Positions 1 through 11,920 of a stretch of 64,000 nucleotides of DNA are shown one piece after another. The DNA is from Euphorbia lathyris. Lineage: Eukaryota > Streptophyta > Magnoliopsida > Malpighiales > Euphorbiaceae. The notes beneath the pieces were generated by a model. The model worked only from the letters and a program-made list of their open reading frames with translations, was not told the DNA's origin and ran no database searches. The stretch covers positions 60,473,756-60,537,755 of the forward strand of contig NC_088911.1 of the NCBI RefSeq assembly GCF_963576675.1, in the 5' to 3' direction. Every line of letters begins with the position of its first letter. Position 1 is the stretch's first letter. Position numbers and translations under genes: made by a program.

Positions 1-887
1 GTCTTCGCTAAACTTTCAAACATCCCGTTTTTATTGCCTTTTTAAATTTCATTATGGAGATGACATGTGGGTTAGGACTCAATGCTTTTATTTAGTATAA
101 GCCTAGGCTTTGCATAAATTCTAGAACTTCAAAATTAAGACTAAAATTTCTCATTAAAATCGATCCTTTGTGTTCCGTCTTTTTATTTGAAGGACAAATA
201 ACGGAACTTTTATTTTATTTCCGAGGGAGGCAGTGTGTCGGAAAAATTTCAGAATCGATAAATTAGTTCCATTATTTTGTTGTTTATTTGATTTTTATTT
301 ATTTTTGTTTTTGTTAGTGCAAAACAAACGATGAGTGCGGGGTTGCACGGCCCTCCGCGTTATTAAAATGACGTCTATTCCAAGGACGTCGCAAAAGAAG
401 AGAAAAACAAAAACAAAAATAGACATGAAATTAGAATTAGACCCATCGAAGGTTTGGTCCTACGCGAGGCGTGCCCAGTGGGGCGCCTCGCATAGGAGGT
501 ACGTTTTGAGCTCTTTTTTTGGGCAGAGCTCAAATACGTGGGGCGCAGGAAGAGGGGCGCCCCGCATGTTTGAGTTTCTGGCTTTTTATGCCGGAAGAAA
601 TGCGATCACGCGTGGCGTAAAAGGGTGTACGCCCTGCGTGAAAGGTGCATTTTAGGCCGATTTTGGCCAGAGGCTCAGAAATGCGGGGCGTGACGGTGTG
701 CACGTCCCGCGTGAGGTATTTGGATTCGTATGGGATTTGTTTTTCGTTGATTTTAATTGAAGAAAATAAGAATAGTGCCTAAAAAGAACAAACAGATTTG
801 ATACATATATACAAAGGGTTTGAGGAACGCAAACCGAGGCTACGTTTAGAGTCGGAGTAGCCCGACTTTCTCGTGATGTGTGCATGC
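1..887 (-). other. G1 3' non-coding region downstream of integrase
   Basis: No credible gene is seen here. Left of the integrase end at 888 the sequence is AT-rich at 1-330 and carries a GC-rich repeat block at 462-712. The U3 start expected for the G1 LTR (TGATAGGGG on the minus strand) is absent, so the 3' LTR has not been reached. A stretch after 567 (TTTGAGTTTCTGGCTTTTTA) resembles one in the G1 LTR near 32341 (TTTGAGTTTCTGAGTTTTTA), in the same orientation, so LTR-like sequence seems to have been copied into this region. The alternative is a divergent LTR fragment of a relative. Confidence 0.6.
462..712. repeat. Four GC-rich dyad modules with 21-bp internal spacing
   Basis: Each module is a pair of 11-mers of the form ACGC-NNN-GCGT (or close variants): 462-472/483-493, 536-546/557-567, 608-618/629-639 and 681-691/702-712. 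Within every module the start-to-start distance is exactly 21 bp. Module-to-module distances are 74, 72 and 73 bp. The left member carries the complement of the right member's centre (GAG or GGG against CTC or CCC), so each module can also fold as a hairpin. The same 11-mer is found in the G1 LTR (32212-32682). Function unknown. Confidence 0.8.
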
Positions 888-2235
888 TCACGGTGTTTTG
901 AGGAATGTGGTTTCCCCGTGTTGTGGAAGAGTGCCTCCGTAATAGATTTTCAGGCGGTGGCCGTTCACCCGATGGGTTTCGTTGTCGGAACCTTGGATGT
1001 CGACCGCTCCGGATGAGTGGGCATTGACAATGGTGTACGGTCCCGACCACCGACTCTTTAATTTTCCTAGGAATAGGCGGAGGCGAGAATTATAAAGGAG
1101 GACTTGGTCCCCTTTGTTGAATTCCCTGATTTGCACGTGCTTGTCGTGCCATTTCTTCGTACGTTCTTTGTAAATCTTGGCGTTTTCATACGAACCGAGA
1201 CGAAGTTCATCAAGGGTATTGAGTTGGAGGAGACGTTGGTCCCCTGTGGCTTGCATATCAAAATTTAAAAATTTCAGAGCCCAATAGGCCTTATGTTCTA
1301 ATTCCACCGGTAAATGACACGATTTCCCGAAAACTAAACGATAAGGAGACATCCCGATAGGCGTTTTAAACGCCGTACGGTAGGCCCAGAGGGCGTCGTC
1401 GAGCTTTAGGCTTCAGTCTTTCCTAGAGGCACTAACCGTTTTTTCCAAGATTCGTTTTAGTTCACGGTTAGAAACCTCGACCTATCCACTAGTTTGCGGA
1501 TGGTAGGGGGTGGAAACTTGGTGTGCAACCCCGTATTTATGTAATAGTTGATTGAATTGGTGGTTGCAAAAGTGGGAGCCCCCGTCACTAATGATAGCTC
1601 GAGGGGTTCCAAACCGAGTAAAAATGTTCTTCTTTATAAATTTCCCTACTACCTTAGAGTCGTTTGAGGGTAAAGCAACGACCTCCACCCATTTGGAGAC
1701 ATAGTCAACCGCCATAAGAATGTAGGCGTTGTTATGCGACTTAGGGAAAGGTCCCATAAAGTCTATCCCCCAAACATCAAAAAGTTCGCAAACTAGGATC
1801 CCTTGTTAGAGCATTTCATGTTTACGGGAGATGTTCCCGCTCCGCTAACACGCGTCACATGATTTGACGAAGTCTTGGGAATCCTTGGACAAGGTAGGCC
1901 AATAAAAGCCATATTGTAGAACCTTTGCCATAGTCCGACTAGGGCCGAAGTGGCCCCCCGGCTCTTGGGTGTGACACATATGCAACACATGATTTACCTC
2001 ATCTTCCGGTATGCACCTACGAATGACATTATCAGCACAAGATTTAAACAAGTAGGGCTCTTCCCAAAAATAGTTCTTAGCGTCATGAAAGAACTTCCTA
2101 CGTTGCTCGTAAGTAAGATGCAGGGGAAGAATATTATCGGCTTTGTAGTTTGCCATATCGGCATACCAAGTTAAAGGTGTTACCGCATAAAGAGTTTCGT
2201 CGGGAAAGGTCTCCTTGATCTCCATAACTTCCGGA
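888..2235 (-). pseudogene. G1 integrase (zinc finger, catalytic core, C-terminal domain), broken
   Basis: Reading leftwards there is an H2C2 finger (HVLHMCH...CDAC, about 1990-1845), the catalytic core with AVDYVSKW and ISDGGSHF (about 1757-1482), and a C-terminal GPY/F-type region ([10 protein letters not shown], about 1060) followed by VNGHRLK. This enzyme would insert element cDNA into host DNA. The frame is split into at least three pieces by stops and shifts near 1840, 1485 and 1380. It lies downstream of RNase H, the gypsy order. Not functional as it stands. Confidence 0.85.
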
Positions 2236-2640
2236 GATGTGGCTTGCTCGCTTTGTAACCGGGAAAGATGGTCGGCTACGACATTCTCCACTCCTTTCTT
2301 ATCCCTAATTTCGATGTCAAATTCTTGTAGGAGTAGAATCCACCGTATCAATCGTGGTTTGGCATCCTGCTTAGTCATTAAGTACTTGAGAGCTGCATGG
2401 TCAGTGTATACGATAATTTTGGATAACACGAGATATGATCTAAATTTATCGAAAGCAAAAGCTACAGCAAGCATCTCTTTTTCCGTAATGGAATAGTTTT
2501 GTTGGGCTTCATTGAGCGTTTTGCTCGCATAAAAAATGGGGAGAAAATTTTATCCACCCGTTGGCCCAAACAAGCACCTACAGCCAAATCACTCGCATCA
2601 CACATAAGTTCAAAGGGAAGACTCTAATCGAGTTTCACCA
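2236..2640 (-). pseudogene. G1 RNase H domain, broken
   Basis: The domain is recognised from [18 protein letters not shown] (about 2610-2560), then [26 protein letters not shown] and VADHLSRL (to about 2250). RNase H would remove the RNA strand during reverse transcription. A frameshift near 2480-2560 separates the first catalytic Asp segment from the rest. It is continuous downstream with the H2C2 finger of integrase. Confidence 0.82.
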
Positions 2641-3620
2641 TGATGGGTGCATTAACTAGTTTTTCCTTTAGCGTGTTAAATGCAAGCAAACATTCGGAGG
2701 AAAAACTAAATTCTGCATCCTTTGCGAGGAGTTGGGTCAAAGGGGTTGCTATTTTAGAGAAATCTTTAATAAATCTCCTATAGAACCCCGCATGACCTAA
2801 GAAACTCCGTATTCCTTTAACATTGATTGGAGGAGGTAATTTTTCGATCACCTCAATCTTGGCCGGATCGACCGCGATTCCTTCCCCGGACACCTTGTGT
2901 CCCAAAACGATACAATCTTGAACCATAAACTGACACTTTTCCCAACTTAAAGCGAGATTAGTGTCCTCGCAACGTTGAAGGACTTTATCAAGATTGTTTA
3001 AACAAATTTCAAAGGACGATCCAAAAACAGAAAAATCGTCCATGAAGACTTCCATGAAGTCCTCAATCATCTCGGAATATAGCCGTCATGCACCGTTGAA
3101 AGGTGGCGGGGGCATTAAAAAGCCCAAATGGCATCCGCCTATATGAAAATGTCCCATACGGACAAGTAAATGTTGTCTTTTCTTGATCCGAAGGATCAAC
3201 GGGGATTTGCATGTAGCCGGAGAGGCCATCTATGGTATAAAAGAATTTATGTCCCGCCATTCTTTCCAACATTTGGTCAATGAACGGCAAGGGAAAATGA
3301 TCTTTTCGGGTGGCTTCGTTAAGTTTCCTATAATCAATGCATACTCGCCACCCCGTCACTTTTCATGTGGGGATTAATTCCCCTTGATCATTCTCCGTCA
3401 CCGTAGTGCCCCCCTTTTTGGGAACACATTGGACCGGACTAACCCATCGACTATCGAAGATAGGAAAGATTATACCTGCGTCGAGGAGTTTGATTACCTC
3501 GCCCTTTACTACCTCTTTCATGTTGGGGTTAAGTCGTCGTTGCGGCTGCACGGAGGGTTTGACTTTATCCTCCATAAAGATGCGGTGTGTGCAAATGGTG
3601 GGGCTGATCTCTTTAATGTC
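2641..3620 (-). pseudogene. G1 reverse transcriptase, broken
   Basis: Signature blocks in order: RRLNPNMKEVVK, WVSPVQCVPKKGGTTV, GWRVCIDYRKLNEATRKDHF, YRRMPFGLFNAPATFQRCM, then the catalytic VFMDDFSVFG (about 3045-3015) and [16 protein letters not shown]. The FMDD box with DFSV is typical of Athila-type RTs. A frameshift at about 3063-3070 splits the domain just before the catalytic box, and a stop follows TENDQGELIPT near 3363. The fold would otherwise be complete. Confidence 0.87.
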
Positions 3621-5118
3621 GTGAATGGTCCATCCAAATGCACCCTTGTGTTTTTGTAACACCGCAATTAACGCTTTCTCCATTTCTGCTGTCAAAAGCA
3701 AAGATATAACAACTGGTAAGAAATTAGGAGGTTGTAAAAAGACATATTTTAAATTAGGAGGCAAGGGTTTAAGTTCCAAAGTCGGAGGCTCCTCGAGAGA
3801 GGACTTTGGCTTTGCTTTGCTGTCCCGGTCCAAACCCTCGAACCGGCTCCTTGCCAATAGACATTGTTCTATTTCGGAGGAGTATTCAAATGGCTTGTTC
3901 AATGGCTCCTCATCCAAATGTTCATTACCATCTTTTTCCGAAGAGGTTCCCATAGAAGACCTATCACAAAAATCCTCAACAAAAAGATCAATAGAGTCTA
4001 CGGAATTTAAAAAGTTACAATCCTCCATGGTATTAGACAGGAATTTTATGGAGTTGTATACATTAAACTCTACCTCTTCGTCTTGCAACCGTAGGATAAG
4101 CTTACCTTCGTGGACGTCAATGAGAGTCCTACCTGTTGCAAGAAATGCTCGTCCTAGGAGGATCGGTACCGACTCGTCTTCCGCCATATCGAGTACTACA
4201 AAATCGGCGGGGAAAATGAACTTGTCCACTTTCACTAAGACAACCTCCACAACCCCTTTTGGCCGGGCAATGGATCTGTCGGCCAACTGGAGCGTCATAT
4301 TGGTAGGCTTTGGCTCTCCCAAGCCAAGCTTTCTAAACATAGATAAAGGCATTAGATTGATACTAGCACCCAAATCGCATAAAGCTCTCCTAAACTCAAC
4401 ATTACCAATCGTGCAAGGGATAGAAAAACTTCCTAAATCCTTGAGTTTAGGTGGGAGTTTGTTTGTTATGATCGCGGAGCATTCCTCCGTGAGCGCTACC
4501 GTTTCATTATGATCTAACTTCCTCTTTTTGGCGAGGATTTCTTTAAGAAACTTCGCATATGTAGGCATTTGTTCCAATGCCTCCGCAAGCGGGATGTTAA
4601 TGTGAAGTTTCTTAAAAATCTCCAAAAATTTGCCATATTGGTGATCCAATTTTTCCTTTTTAAGTCATTGCGGAAAAGGGAGCTTCGGTACGTAAGCTCC
4701 ATTTGGATCACATACATTTTTATTTTTATCCGAGGAAGTCATGGGTTTCGGATCTGAACCGGGGTTGCTTACCACATCCAGTTCGTCACTTACCTTTGGA
4801 GCAGTTGGAGTCGCCTTTGGAATCGGTGGTTCCAAACCCTTACCACTACGGAGAGTTATCGCTTGTGCGGTCTTCCGGTTCTTTGGTCTCGGGTTTCGTT
4901 CGGTGTTAATCGGGAGAAACTCATGTCGTCTCTCTTATCGTTGGCGACTCAATTGGGCCACTTGACGTCCCAAATCCCTGCAAAATGCTTCATTGTTAGC
5001 AAGACGGGAAGATATTTCTTTGAGAAGATCAATTACCATAGGGTCTTGCGCATTGCTAAGAGGTTGAAAATTTTGTCCTCCTTGGGCATGAGGGAATTGG
5101 CCCGAACCTTGCTCCACG
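3621..5118 (-). pseudogene. G1 gag C-terminal linker and aspartic protease, broken
   Basis: The protease motif CDLGASINLMP lies around 4380-4345 (Asp near 4376), followed by LADRSIARPKGVVE and ILLGRAFLATGRTLIDVHEG, the usual Athila protease body. The normal GRPF is GRAF here. Upstream is the conserved YAKFLKEIL linker. The frame shifts near 4650-4717 and again near 5117. The domain would cut the Gag-Pol polyprotein in virus-like particles. Confidence 0.82.
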
Positions 5119-5661
5119 AACTCCTTATGGAGTTCGGATGGGGGGTTTCAACACCTTCTGCTTGTTATCATTAGACAAATTCGGGTGTTGGTGTTGAGGC
5201 CTCCATCCGTTGTTATTATTGTTACGGTGGTGATAAGCATTTGAGTTAGGATAGGAGTTATGATAAGAATTATACATTTGTTGCCCCCCTACATAACTTA
5301 CGCTTTTGGTATCGCCGGCAAAAGGGCTTCTGGCTTGACAATCCTTACCGTGGTGGTCACCACCGCAATGTGAGCACACTAGGACTTGTGCTGTATTCTT
5401 GAGGCTCATTTGCGCCATCAGGGCGTCCAGCTTTTTATTCATTTTGACCATGAAGATTTTGGGAGCCTCGTCTTCCATGGAAAAAGTTTGATTTCGCGAG
5501 GGTCCGGCAAGCCGATCTTCTTGCTATTGGACACTTTTCCTAGCTAATTCGTGGATGAGCTCATAAGCCTCGCTTGCCGATTTCCAAAACAAATCCCCAC
5601 CTGCAGCAGAGTCAACGGTTGCACGATTAGCGGGTGTTAATCCATGGTAGAAAGTACTTAC
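5119..5661 (-). pseudogene. G1 gag, middle part with zinc knuckle, cut by S1
   Basis: The segment continues the G1 capsid gene that begins at 30932 on the other side of S1. It carries a CX2CX3HX4C knuckle (CSHCGGDHHGKDC, about 5385-5347), an RNA-binding motif. An in-frame TAG lies at 5524-5526. Removing S1 and one CTTAC copy brings the two gag halves into one reading frame at the junction, so S1 landed in a gag that was still in frame at that point. Confidence 0.85.
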
Positions 5662-6993
5662 TGTTGAAACACCTTTCCACATGATTTTGATTTGACAAAA
5701 TTATTTGAGTATATGTTTAAAAATATTCTAAAGCACACTAAGTTTAAATGCTTTGATTTATTACAGTAATGTGTTTGTTCAATGTTGAGTTAAATTATTT
5801 ATAAGACATAAAGACTAAAAGGCTAAAGGCCCAAAGGAAAGTCAAAGGCCCAAGACAACTCGGCCCGTGTAAACAAAACGCTGTCATTGTGGACAAAACG
5901 CAGCTCAACATGAAGAAGGATCTGGAAGACTTTCTTTATCTACTTCGGAATGAAGCTGCTGAGTTGGATGACAAAGAGTACAAGACAACAGCTGAGCAAG
6001 GAACAACTTCAAGACAAAGTATTTCTACTTTGGGTAAAGTTCAGAAGACACAGAAAGCTGTCTGGAAGACTTTGCCATAAAAGGCGAAACATTCTGCATG
6101 TCTGTCTAAAAGCTGCTCAGCACTGACCGAAGACAGAAGATACAATAATCTGATTGGCCAATGGCACTGAGCGTGTACTGAGTGACAACGACATCAAGCC
6201 GTTTCCCTCCAACAGTTATTTCGAAATTTGAAATAACCGATACCTCATGTGTCACTATAAATAGGCCTTTCAGTTGCTTCATTCGATGCGGATCTTCAAC
6301 AAGCCATTACGCTGACCAAATTTCTACTCGAAGAATCTGTGTGAAAAAGCAAAGCAAATACTTACACCAATTTCCATATTACTGTGTAAAAGTCTAGAGT
6401 GATTATCCAATCATCTAAAGTGTCTTAGCAATTGTTGTTTAGGACAAACTTATTATCATTTCTAGAATTAGAAAGGAGAGGTTGAGTACTCGGTTATAGT
6501 ACTCAGCAATAGAATAGGAGTGAGTAGAGGTATAGAGGAAGGTACTCTTGTTATACTCAACTTCTTGTTGTAAAAGGTTTGATGCTCTACCGTTAAAGAG
6601 CTCAGTAGAGAATTCGAAAGCTCGGAATGTGTTCCGAGGATAGGACGTAGGCGTAGAGGCCGAACCTGGATAAATCTGCTGAGTAACATCGTTCTAACCT
6701 TAAACTCCTTTAATATATATATTGCTTGCTTAAACAAAACTGACCAAGTAAAGAGGTCACACTGAGTTATGTGCATTGAGTATCTGAGTTCAGGAATAGA
6801 CTTAAGTGCTATCTCCTGACTCAAAGAAAGAAGCTGACTTAGTCACCAGTTGACTAAGCTAGTGTCTTACTTCACTCAGCGCGCTGTGTAATTCCTTTTC
6901 AAAGTAAAAGAAGTCAGCCTTAACGTACTAAAATTTTAAATAGTTCCTATCCCCCCCTTGGAACTAACCTGTTACGTTATAAGGGACCAACAA
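5662..6993 (+). repeat. S1 5' LTR
   Basis: It starts at TG (5662) and ends at CA (6993), directly before the primer site. It matches 28925-30255 throughout. A 27-nt dyad and TATA box lie at 6213-6263. The 63-codon ORF at 5889-6080 recurs in both LTRs, but nothing suggests it encodes a protein. Confidence 0.95.
6213..6263 (+). promoter_or_regulatory. S1 5' LTR core promoter: dyad plus TATA box
   Basis: A 27-nt dyad (6213-6239; arms of the type CGGTTATTTC / GAAATAACCG) is followed 16 nt later by TATAAATA (6256-6263). The same arrangement occurs in all four S1/S2 LTRs. This is the likely U3 promoter driving the genomic RNA. The 5' copy has one arm mismatch (CAGTT). Confidence 0.75.
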
Positions 6994-7054
6994 GTGGTAT
7001 CAGAGACTAAAAGCTCACTGTGAAAGGTTTAACTACCTTGAGCCGATCCCCACT
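6994..7054 (+). promoter_or_regulatory. S1 leader with initiator-Met tRNA primer-binding site
   Basis: TGGTATCAGAGA at 6996-7007 lies two bases after the LTR and matches the usual plant copia primer site TGGTATCAGAGC except at the last base. Only about 47 bases of leader remain before the gag ATG at 7055. Confidence 0.9.
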
Positions 7055-8788
7055 ATGGCTGAAAACAGCACTCGGTTTCTCCCAGGAAACCAGACAACTC
7101 AGATCTTACCTGAGGGGCTGTCCATTACTCGGCCTCCCCTATTCTTCGGGTCTAACTACACCTTCTGGCAGAATAGGATGAAAAACTTTATTCAGGCAAC
7201 AAATATGAGTGCATGGCTTTCAATAGTCCAAGGCCCATTTGTTCCTGTTGAAGTTGTGGCTGGCCAAATAGTTGTCAAAGCTGAGGCCAAATGGACAGAA
7301 GATGATCTCAAGAAGCTACAAAACCACGTTTCGGCTATAAACATGCTTCACTGTGCGCTTGATGCTGTAGAATATAACAAGATTTCAGGTTGTGAGTCAG
7401 CGCAAGAGACCTGGAAGAAGCTGGAGGTCACCTACGAAGGAACCAACAAAGTGAAGGAGTCTAAGGTGAACCAGCAGATAAGACTATACGAGCTGTTCGA
7501 AATGAATGATGATGAAGGAATCTCTGACATGAATGCAAGGTTTACAAACATCATCAACGAGCTCAAGAGACTTGGGAAGATCTTCACTGAGGAAGAACAA
7601 GTCAAGAAGATTCTTAGGAGTCTTCCTAAAAACTGGCAAGCAAAGAAGACCGCTGTTGAGGAAGCTCAAGACTTAACCACCTATAAGTATGATGAACTCA
7701 TCGGCTCACTGCTGACCCATGAGATCTCGATGAAGAATTTCGAGGTGAAGGAAAAGTCTGAAGATAAGAAGCAAAAGTCTCTTGTCATGAAAGCTGACTC
7801 CACTGATGGAAGCTCAACAGACGATGAAGAGATGGCTATGTTTACCAGAAAGATGAAAAGGCTGTTAAAAAAGAATGACAAATATTCTAAGAAGCCTTAT
7901 AAAAAGTTTGATAAGTACAAAGCTGACTCCAGCGACAAGAAGGACAGCTCAAAGCCCATTACTTGCTTTGAATGTCATCAAACTGGTCATATCAAGTCAA
8001 GCTGTCCCTCGCTGAGGAAAGAAAGAAAGAACGGCAAGAAGGCAATGCTGGCAACCTGGAGTGATAGTGATAATTCATCATCATCTGAAGTTGATGCCAC
8101 TGAGTCAGCGAAGATTTGTTTCATGGCTGATGAACTTGCTAAGCCATGTGTTTCTGAGCATGCTGACCCCTCCATTGCATCTGACGATGAGGAACATTCA
8201 ACTGAGGTAATATCACTCCCCTTCCTCGGAAATGAAATGGTTAATGCCCTGAGTGACCTCTACACACTTGTCAAAAAGTGTAATAAAAAGGTTAGAGCAC
8301 TCAGCAGGCGATGTGACGAGGTTGAGGAGGTCAAACTGAGTGAGCTTCGATATCTTCTTCAGGACAACTCAGATTTGCATAGTAACATTGGAATTATGCA
8401 AAAGTTTGTCTCTGAGGTCCAATCAGATTCTAAGAAACTGAGAAAGGACGTCACATCCATTCAGAACCAACTAAAGGTTCTAAACAAAAGAAATATTCCT
8501 CTGAATACTCAATACCGAAGTACTGGTCAGCAGAGATGGAATCCTCAGCGGAATGTCCAGTGTGACTTCTGTGGGAAGAAAGGACACACCACAAAGGTGT
8601 GCTGGCACGCTCAGCACTGGGGTGCTGACCAGTCAGTGAGACATCCTAAATGGAAGGTCAGCTGTGACTTCTGTGGAAAGAATGGCTATACTGCCCAAGT
8701 ATGCCGCCATAAAATAAAACATGATGCTTTACCTGTTGAACCTAACAAGCAAGGACCCAAAAAGAATCGGGTACCTAAAAGTAACTAG
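7055..8788 (+). CDS. gag: S1 Gag polyprotein, intact frame (577 aa)
   Basis: Structural protein that would form the cytoplasmic virus-like particle and bind element RNA. The N-terminal half is the copia Gag (UBN2-like) fold: FFGSNYTFWQNRMKNF, then LYELFEMNDDEG, RFTNIINELKRLG and KKILRSLPKNW. A Lys/Ser-rich linker follows. Three CCHC knuckles are visible: CFECHQTGHIKSSC, CDFCGKKGHTTKVC and CDFCGKNGYTAQVC. The third has Tyr where S2 and S3 have His. A TAG stop at 8786-8788 ends the frame 5 nt before pol. ATG 7055 is the first ATG after the primer site and is shared with S2 and S3. The frame has no internal stop. Confidence 0.92.
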   Translation: MAENSTRFLPGNQTTQILPEGLSITRPPLFFGSNYTFWQNRMKNFIQATNMSAWLSIVQGPFVPVEVVAGQIVVKAEAKWTEDDLKKLQNHVSAINMLHCALDAVEYNKISGCESAQETWKKLEVTYEGTNKVKESKVNQQIRLYELFEMNDDEGISDMNARFTNIINELKRLGKIFTEEEQVKKILRSLPKNWQAKKTAVEEAQDLTTYKYDELIGSLLTHEISMKNFEVKEKSEDKKQKSLVMKADSTDGSSTDDEEMAMFTRKMKRLLKKNDKYSKKPYKKFDKYKADSSDKKDSSKPITCFECHQTGHIKSSCPSLRKERKNGKKAMLATWSDSDNSSSSEVDATESAKICFMADELAKPCVSEHADPSIASDDEEHSTEVISLPFLGNEMVNALSDLYTLVKKCNKKVRALSRRCDEVEEVKLSELRYLLQDNSDLHSNIGIMQKFVSEVQSDSKKLRKDVTSIQNQLKVLNKRNIPLNTQYRSTGQQRWNPQRNVQCDFCGKKGHTTKVCWHAQHWGADQSVRHPKWKVSCDFCGKNGYTAQVCRHKIKHDALPVEPNKQGPKKNRVPKSN

Positions 8789-8793
8789 TTACA

Positions 8794-11700
8794 TTGCAGG
8801 TAAGCATGAGGTGTGCTGAGAAGTCAAAGATATGGTATATTGACAGCGCATGCTCGAGGCATATGACTGGTGATGAAACTCAGTTCATCACATTTGAGCG
8901 TAAACGAGGAGGAAGCGTAAGTTTTGGAGACAACAAAAAGGGTAAGATAGTAGGGTTAGGAACCATTGGAGGTAATCCTACTATTGAGTCTGTCTCCCTA
9001 GTCAGCGGACTCAAATATAACTTACTCAGCGTAGCTCAGCTATGTGACAATGGGAGAAAAGTTATATTTGATGACACTGGATGTAAAATATTCGAGGGTA
9101 AGACTAATGAGTTAATTTTAACTGCCCCTCGCATTGATAATGTCTTCATGCTAAACTTAGAGAAAAAGTTTTCAAAAACTGTATGCTTAGTATCAAAGGA
9201 AGAAAATTCCTGGCTATGGCACATGAGACTTGGTCATGTAAGCATGGACCTCCTGGCCAAATTAGCAAGAAAGCAATTGGTTGAGGGACTGCCAGAACTT
9301 AAATTTGAAAAAGATCAACTATGCCACGCTTGCCAAGCTGGAAAACAAACCAAACAATCTTTTCATAGCAAAAACATTGTCTCAACTAAGCGTCCATTAG
9401 AGTTACTACACTTGGATCTCTTCGGTCCAGTCCAGCCGCTGAGTTTGGGTGGAAGAAGATTTTCCTTGGTCATTGTAGATGACTTTTCTCGGCACCTTTG
9501 GATCATCTTGCTGAGTAAAAAGGATGAGACCTTTGAGACATTTTCAAATTTGGTTAGAAAACTTGAAAATGATAAAGACCTAAAATTGGCTCCATCCGAA
9601 GTGATAATGGTGGAGAATTAAAAAACCAACAGTTTGTTGAATTCTATGAAGCCAGCGGCATTGACCATAATTTTTCTGCTCCCAGAATGCCTCCACAAAA
9701 TGGGGTTGTTGAAAGGAAGAACAGAACCTTGGTTGAAATAGCTAGGACAATGCTGAGTGAGCATAGGCTTCCAAAGTACTTTTGGGGAGAAGGTGTCAAC
9801 ACAGCGTGCTACATTCTTAATAGGGCTCTTGTTAGACCTATACTAAAGAAAACCCCCTACGAACTTTGGAAAGGACGAAAGCCCAACATTGGATACTTTC
9901 ATGCCTTTGGCTGTAAATGTTTTATTTTGAATACTAGAGATAGCTTAGCTAAGTTTGACTCAAAAGCTGATGAAGCTATCTTCTTAGGCTACTCAACAAA
10001 CAGCAAAGCATACAGAGTTTTCAATAAACGAACTCAAGTTTTAGAAGAGTCAGTACATGTAGAGTTCGACGAAACTAACCCTGCAGGTAGATACCAGTCG
10101 CTCACCGAGGATGATCCACACTCAGCACCCGCTGGCCAAGAAACAACTACTGAGTTGTTTCCTCAAGGGCTGACCAAAGGTAAAGGTAAAGGTGAAACTC
10201 AAATTACCTTCACTGACCAATCTACATCTGCAGAGATTGTTGAAACACAGCCAGCGCAAGACATCAATCTACCAAAGGAGATTAGAATACCAAGAGGCCA
10301 CTCAGAAAGTGCTATTCTTGATGCCGCTGAGAATACCCTGATGACAAGAAATCAACTCATGAGATACCTCAGCAACGTAGCATTCGTCTCAATCCAGGAA
10401 CCAAAGAATTTCGCTGAAGTTGAGTATGATGAATTCTGGATGAATGCAATGCAAGAAGAACTTGATCAATTCAGACGAAATGAAGTATGGGATCTAGTGC
10501 CAAAACCAAGAAGCCAGAAGACCATAGGAACAAGATGGGTCTTCCGCAACAAGCTGGATGAACAAGGGAACATGGTCAGAAACAAAGCAAGACTTGTAGC
10601 TCAGGGCTACAGTCAGCAAGAAGGTATTGACTACGGTGAGACCTTTGCCCCAGTGGCAAGGGTAGAGGCTATTAGAATTTTATGTGCATATGCATCTTAT
10701 ATGAACTTTAAATTATTTCAAATGGATGTTAAGAGTGCATTTCTTAATGGAGTTGTAAACGAGGAAGTCTATGTTAATCAACCTCCAGGGTTTGAGGACC
10801 CTAAGTTCCCAAACCACGTTTATAAACTAAAAAAGGCTCTGTACGGCCTCAAGCAAGCACCACATGCTTGGTATAAGAGGCTGACCAATTTCCTGCTGAC
10901 TAGAAATTACGTCAGAGGCAAAGCTGATACAACCTTATTCATTAAGAGGAAGGGTAAAGATACCCTGTTGGCTCAGATTTATGTGGATGATATCATTTTT
11001 GGTGCCACTAACGAGTCAATGTGCAAGGAATTTAGCAAGCAAATGCAGACTGAGTTTGAAATGTCAATGATGGGAGAACTCAACTTCTTCCTTGGACTTC
11101 AAATCAAACAAGGAAAGAATGGCATCTTCATAAGTCAAGCTAAATATGCCAAGGAGATATTGAAGAAATATGATCTTGAAAACTGCAAGCCAATATCTAC
11201 TCCTATGGGCACTGACACTGTCCTATGTGCTGACGAGAATGGTAAGTCGGTAGACAGTAAATTGTATCGAGGTATGATAGGCTCTCTACTTTACTTAACA
11301 GCAAGTAGACCGGACATTCAGTTCTTAGTATGCTACTGTGCTAGATATCAATCTAACCCTAAGGAATCTTATTACATAGTTGTAAAAAGAATCCTTAGAT
11401 ATTTGCAAAGCTCAGTGAACGCAGGTTTATGGTATCCCAACACGCATGATTTCACACTCGTTGGATACACTGACGCTGACTATGGATGAGACAAGCTTGA
11501 ACGAAAAAGCACCTCTGGAGGATGCCACTTCCTAGGGAGCTGTCTTGTATCCTGGTTTAGCAGGAAGCTGCGTCAGTAGCCTTGTCTACCACTGAAGCTG
11601 AGTACATTGCTGCTGGAAGCTGTGTTGCTCAAGTCCTATGGATTAAGCAACAGCTTGAAGACTATGGTTTTCAAACAAAGACAATTGAGGTCAAATGTGA

Positions 11701-11920
11701 CAACAAAAGTGCAATTGATCTATCAAAAAACCCAATTCAGCACAGCAGGATGAAGCATGTCAGCATCAGACATCACTTCATTAGAGACCATATACTCAAG
11801 GGTGAGATCAAGCTGACCTATGTTCCAACAGATGAGCAGCTTGCGGATATCTTCACAAAGCCACTGGCTCGTGAGCAGTTCAGCATACTGAGAGAAGCCA
11901 TTGGTATGTTTAATCCTCTT
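8794..11920 (+). pseudogene. pol: S1 Pol (PR-INT-RT-RNase H), broken; last codons lie beyond S2
   Basis: The order is copia: protease [13 protein letters not shown]-pre-integrase (WLWHMRLGHVS), integrase, RT with [10 protein letters not shown], and RNase H with [11 protein letters not shown]. Compared with S2 there is a 1-nt loss near 9595 that shifts the frame just before the second integrase Asp, a TGA at 11487-11489 where S2 has CGA, and a further small deletion near 11565. S2 is inserted after ...MFNPL; the final His codon and TAA continue at 25026-25031. The first pol codon is TTG at 8794 (S2 has ATG), in a different frame from gag. Confidence 0.9.

Noticed and set aside
1..300. G1 3' LTR at the left edge
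   Set aside because: Neither LTR end (TGATAGGGG or GCATCA on the minus strand) nor a clear match to 31091-32920 is present.
3625..4512. 295-aa plus-strand ORF opposite G1 protease
   Set aside because: Shadow of the real minus-strand protease frame; Ser/Lys-rich product without domains.
5889..6080. 63-aa ORF in the S1 LTR, repeated at 29152-29343
   Set aside because: Present twice only because the LTR is; no domain, no supporting context.
6468..6824. 118-aa antisense ORF in the S1 LTR (also 29731-30087)
   Set aside because: Runs opposite to the element and across U3/R sequence; no recognisable protein feature.
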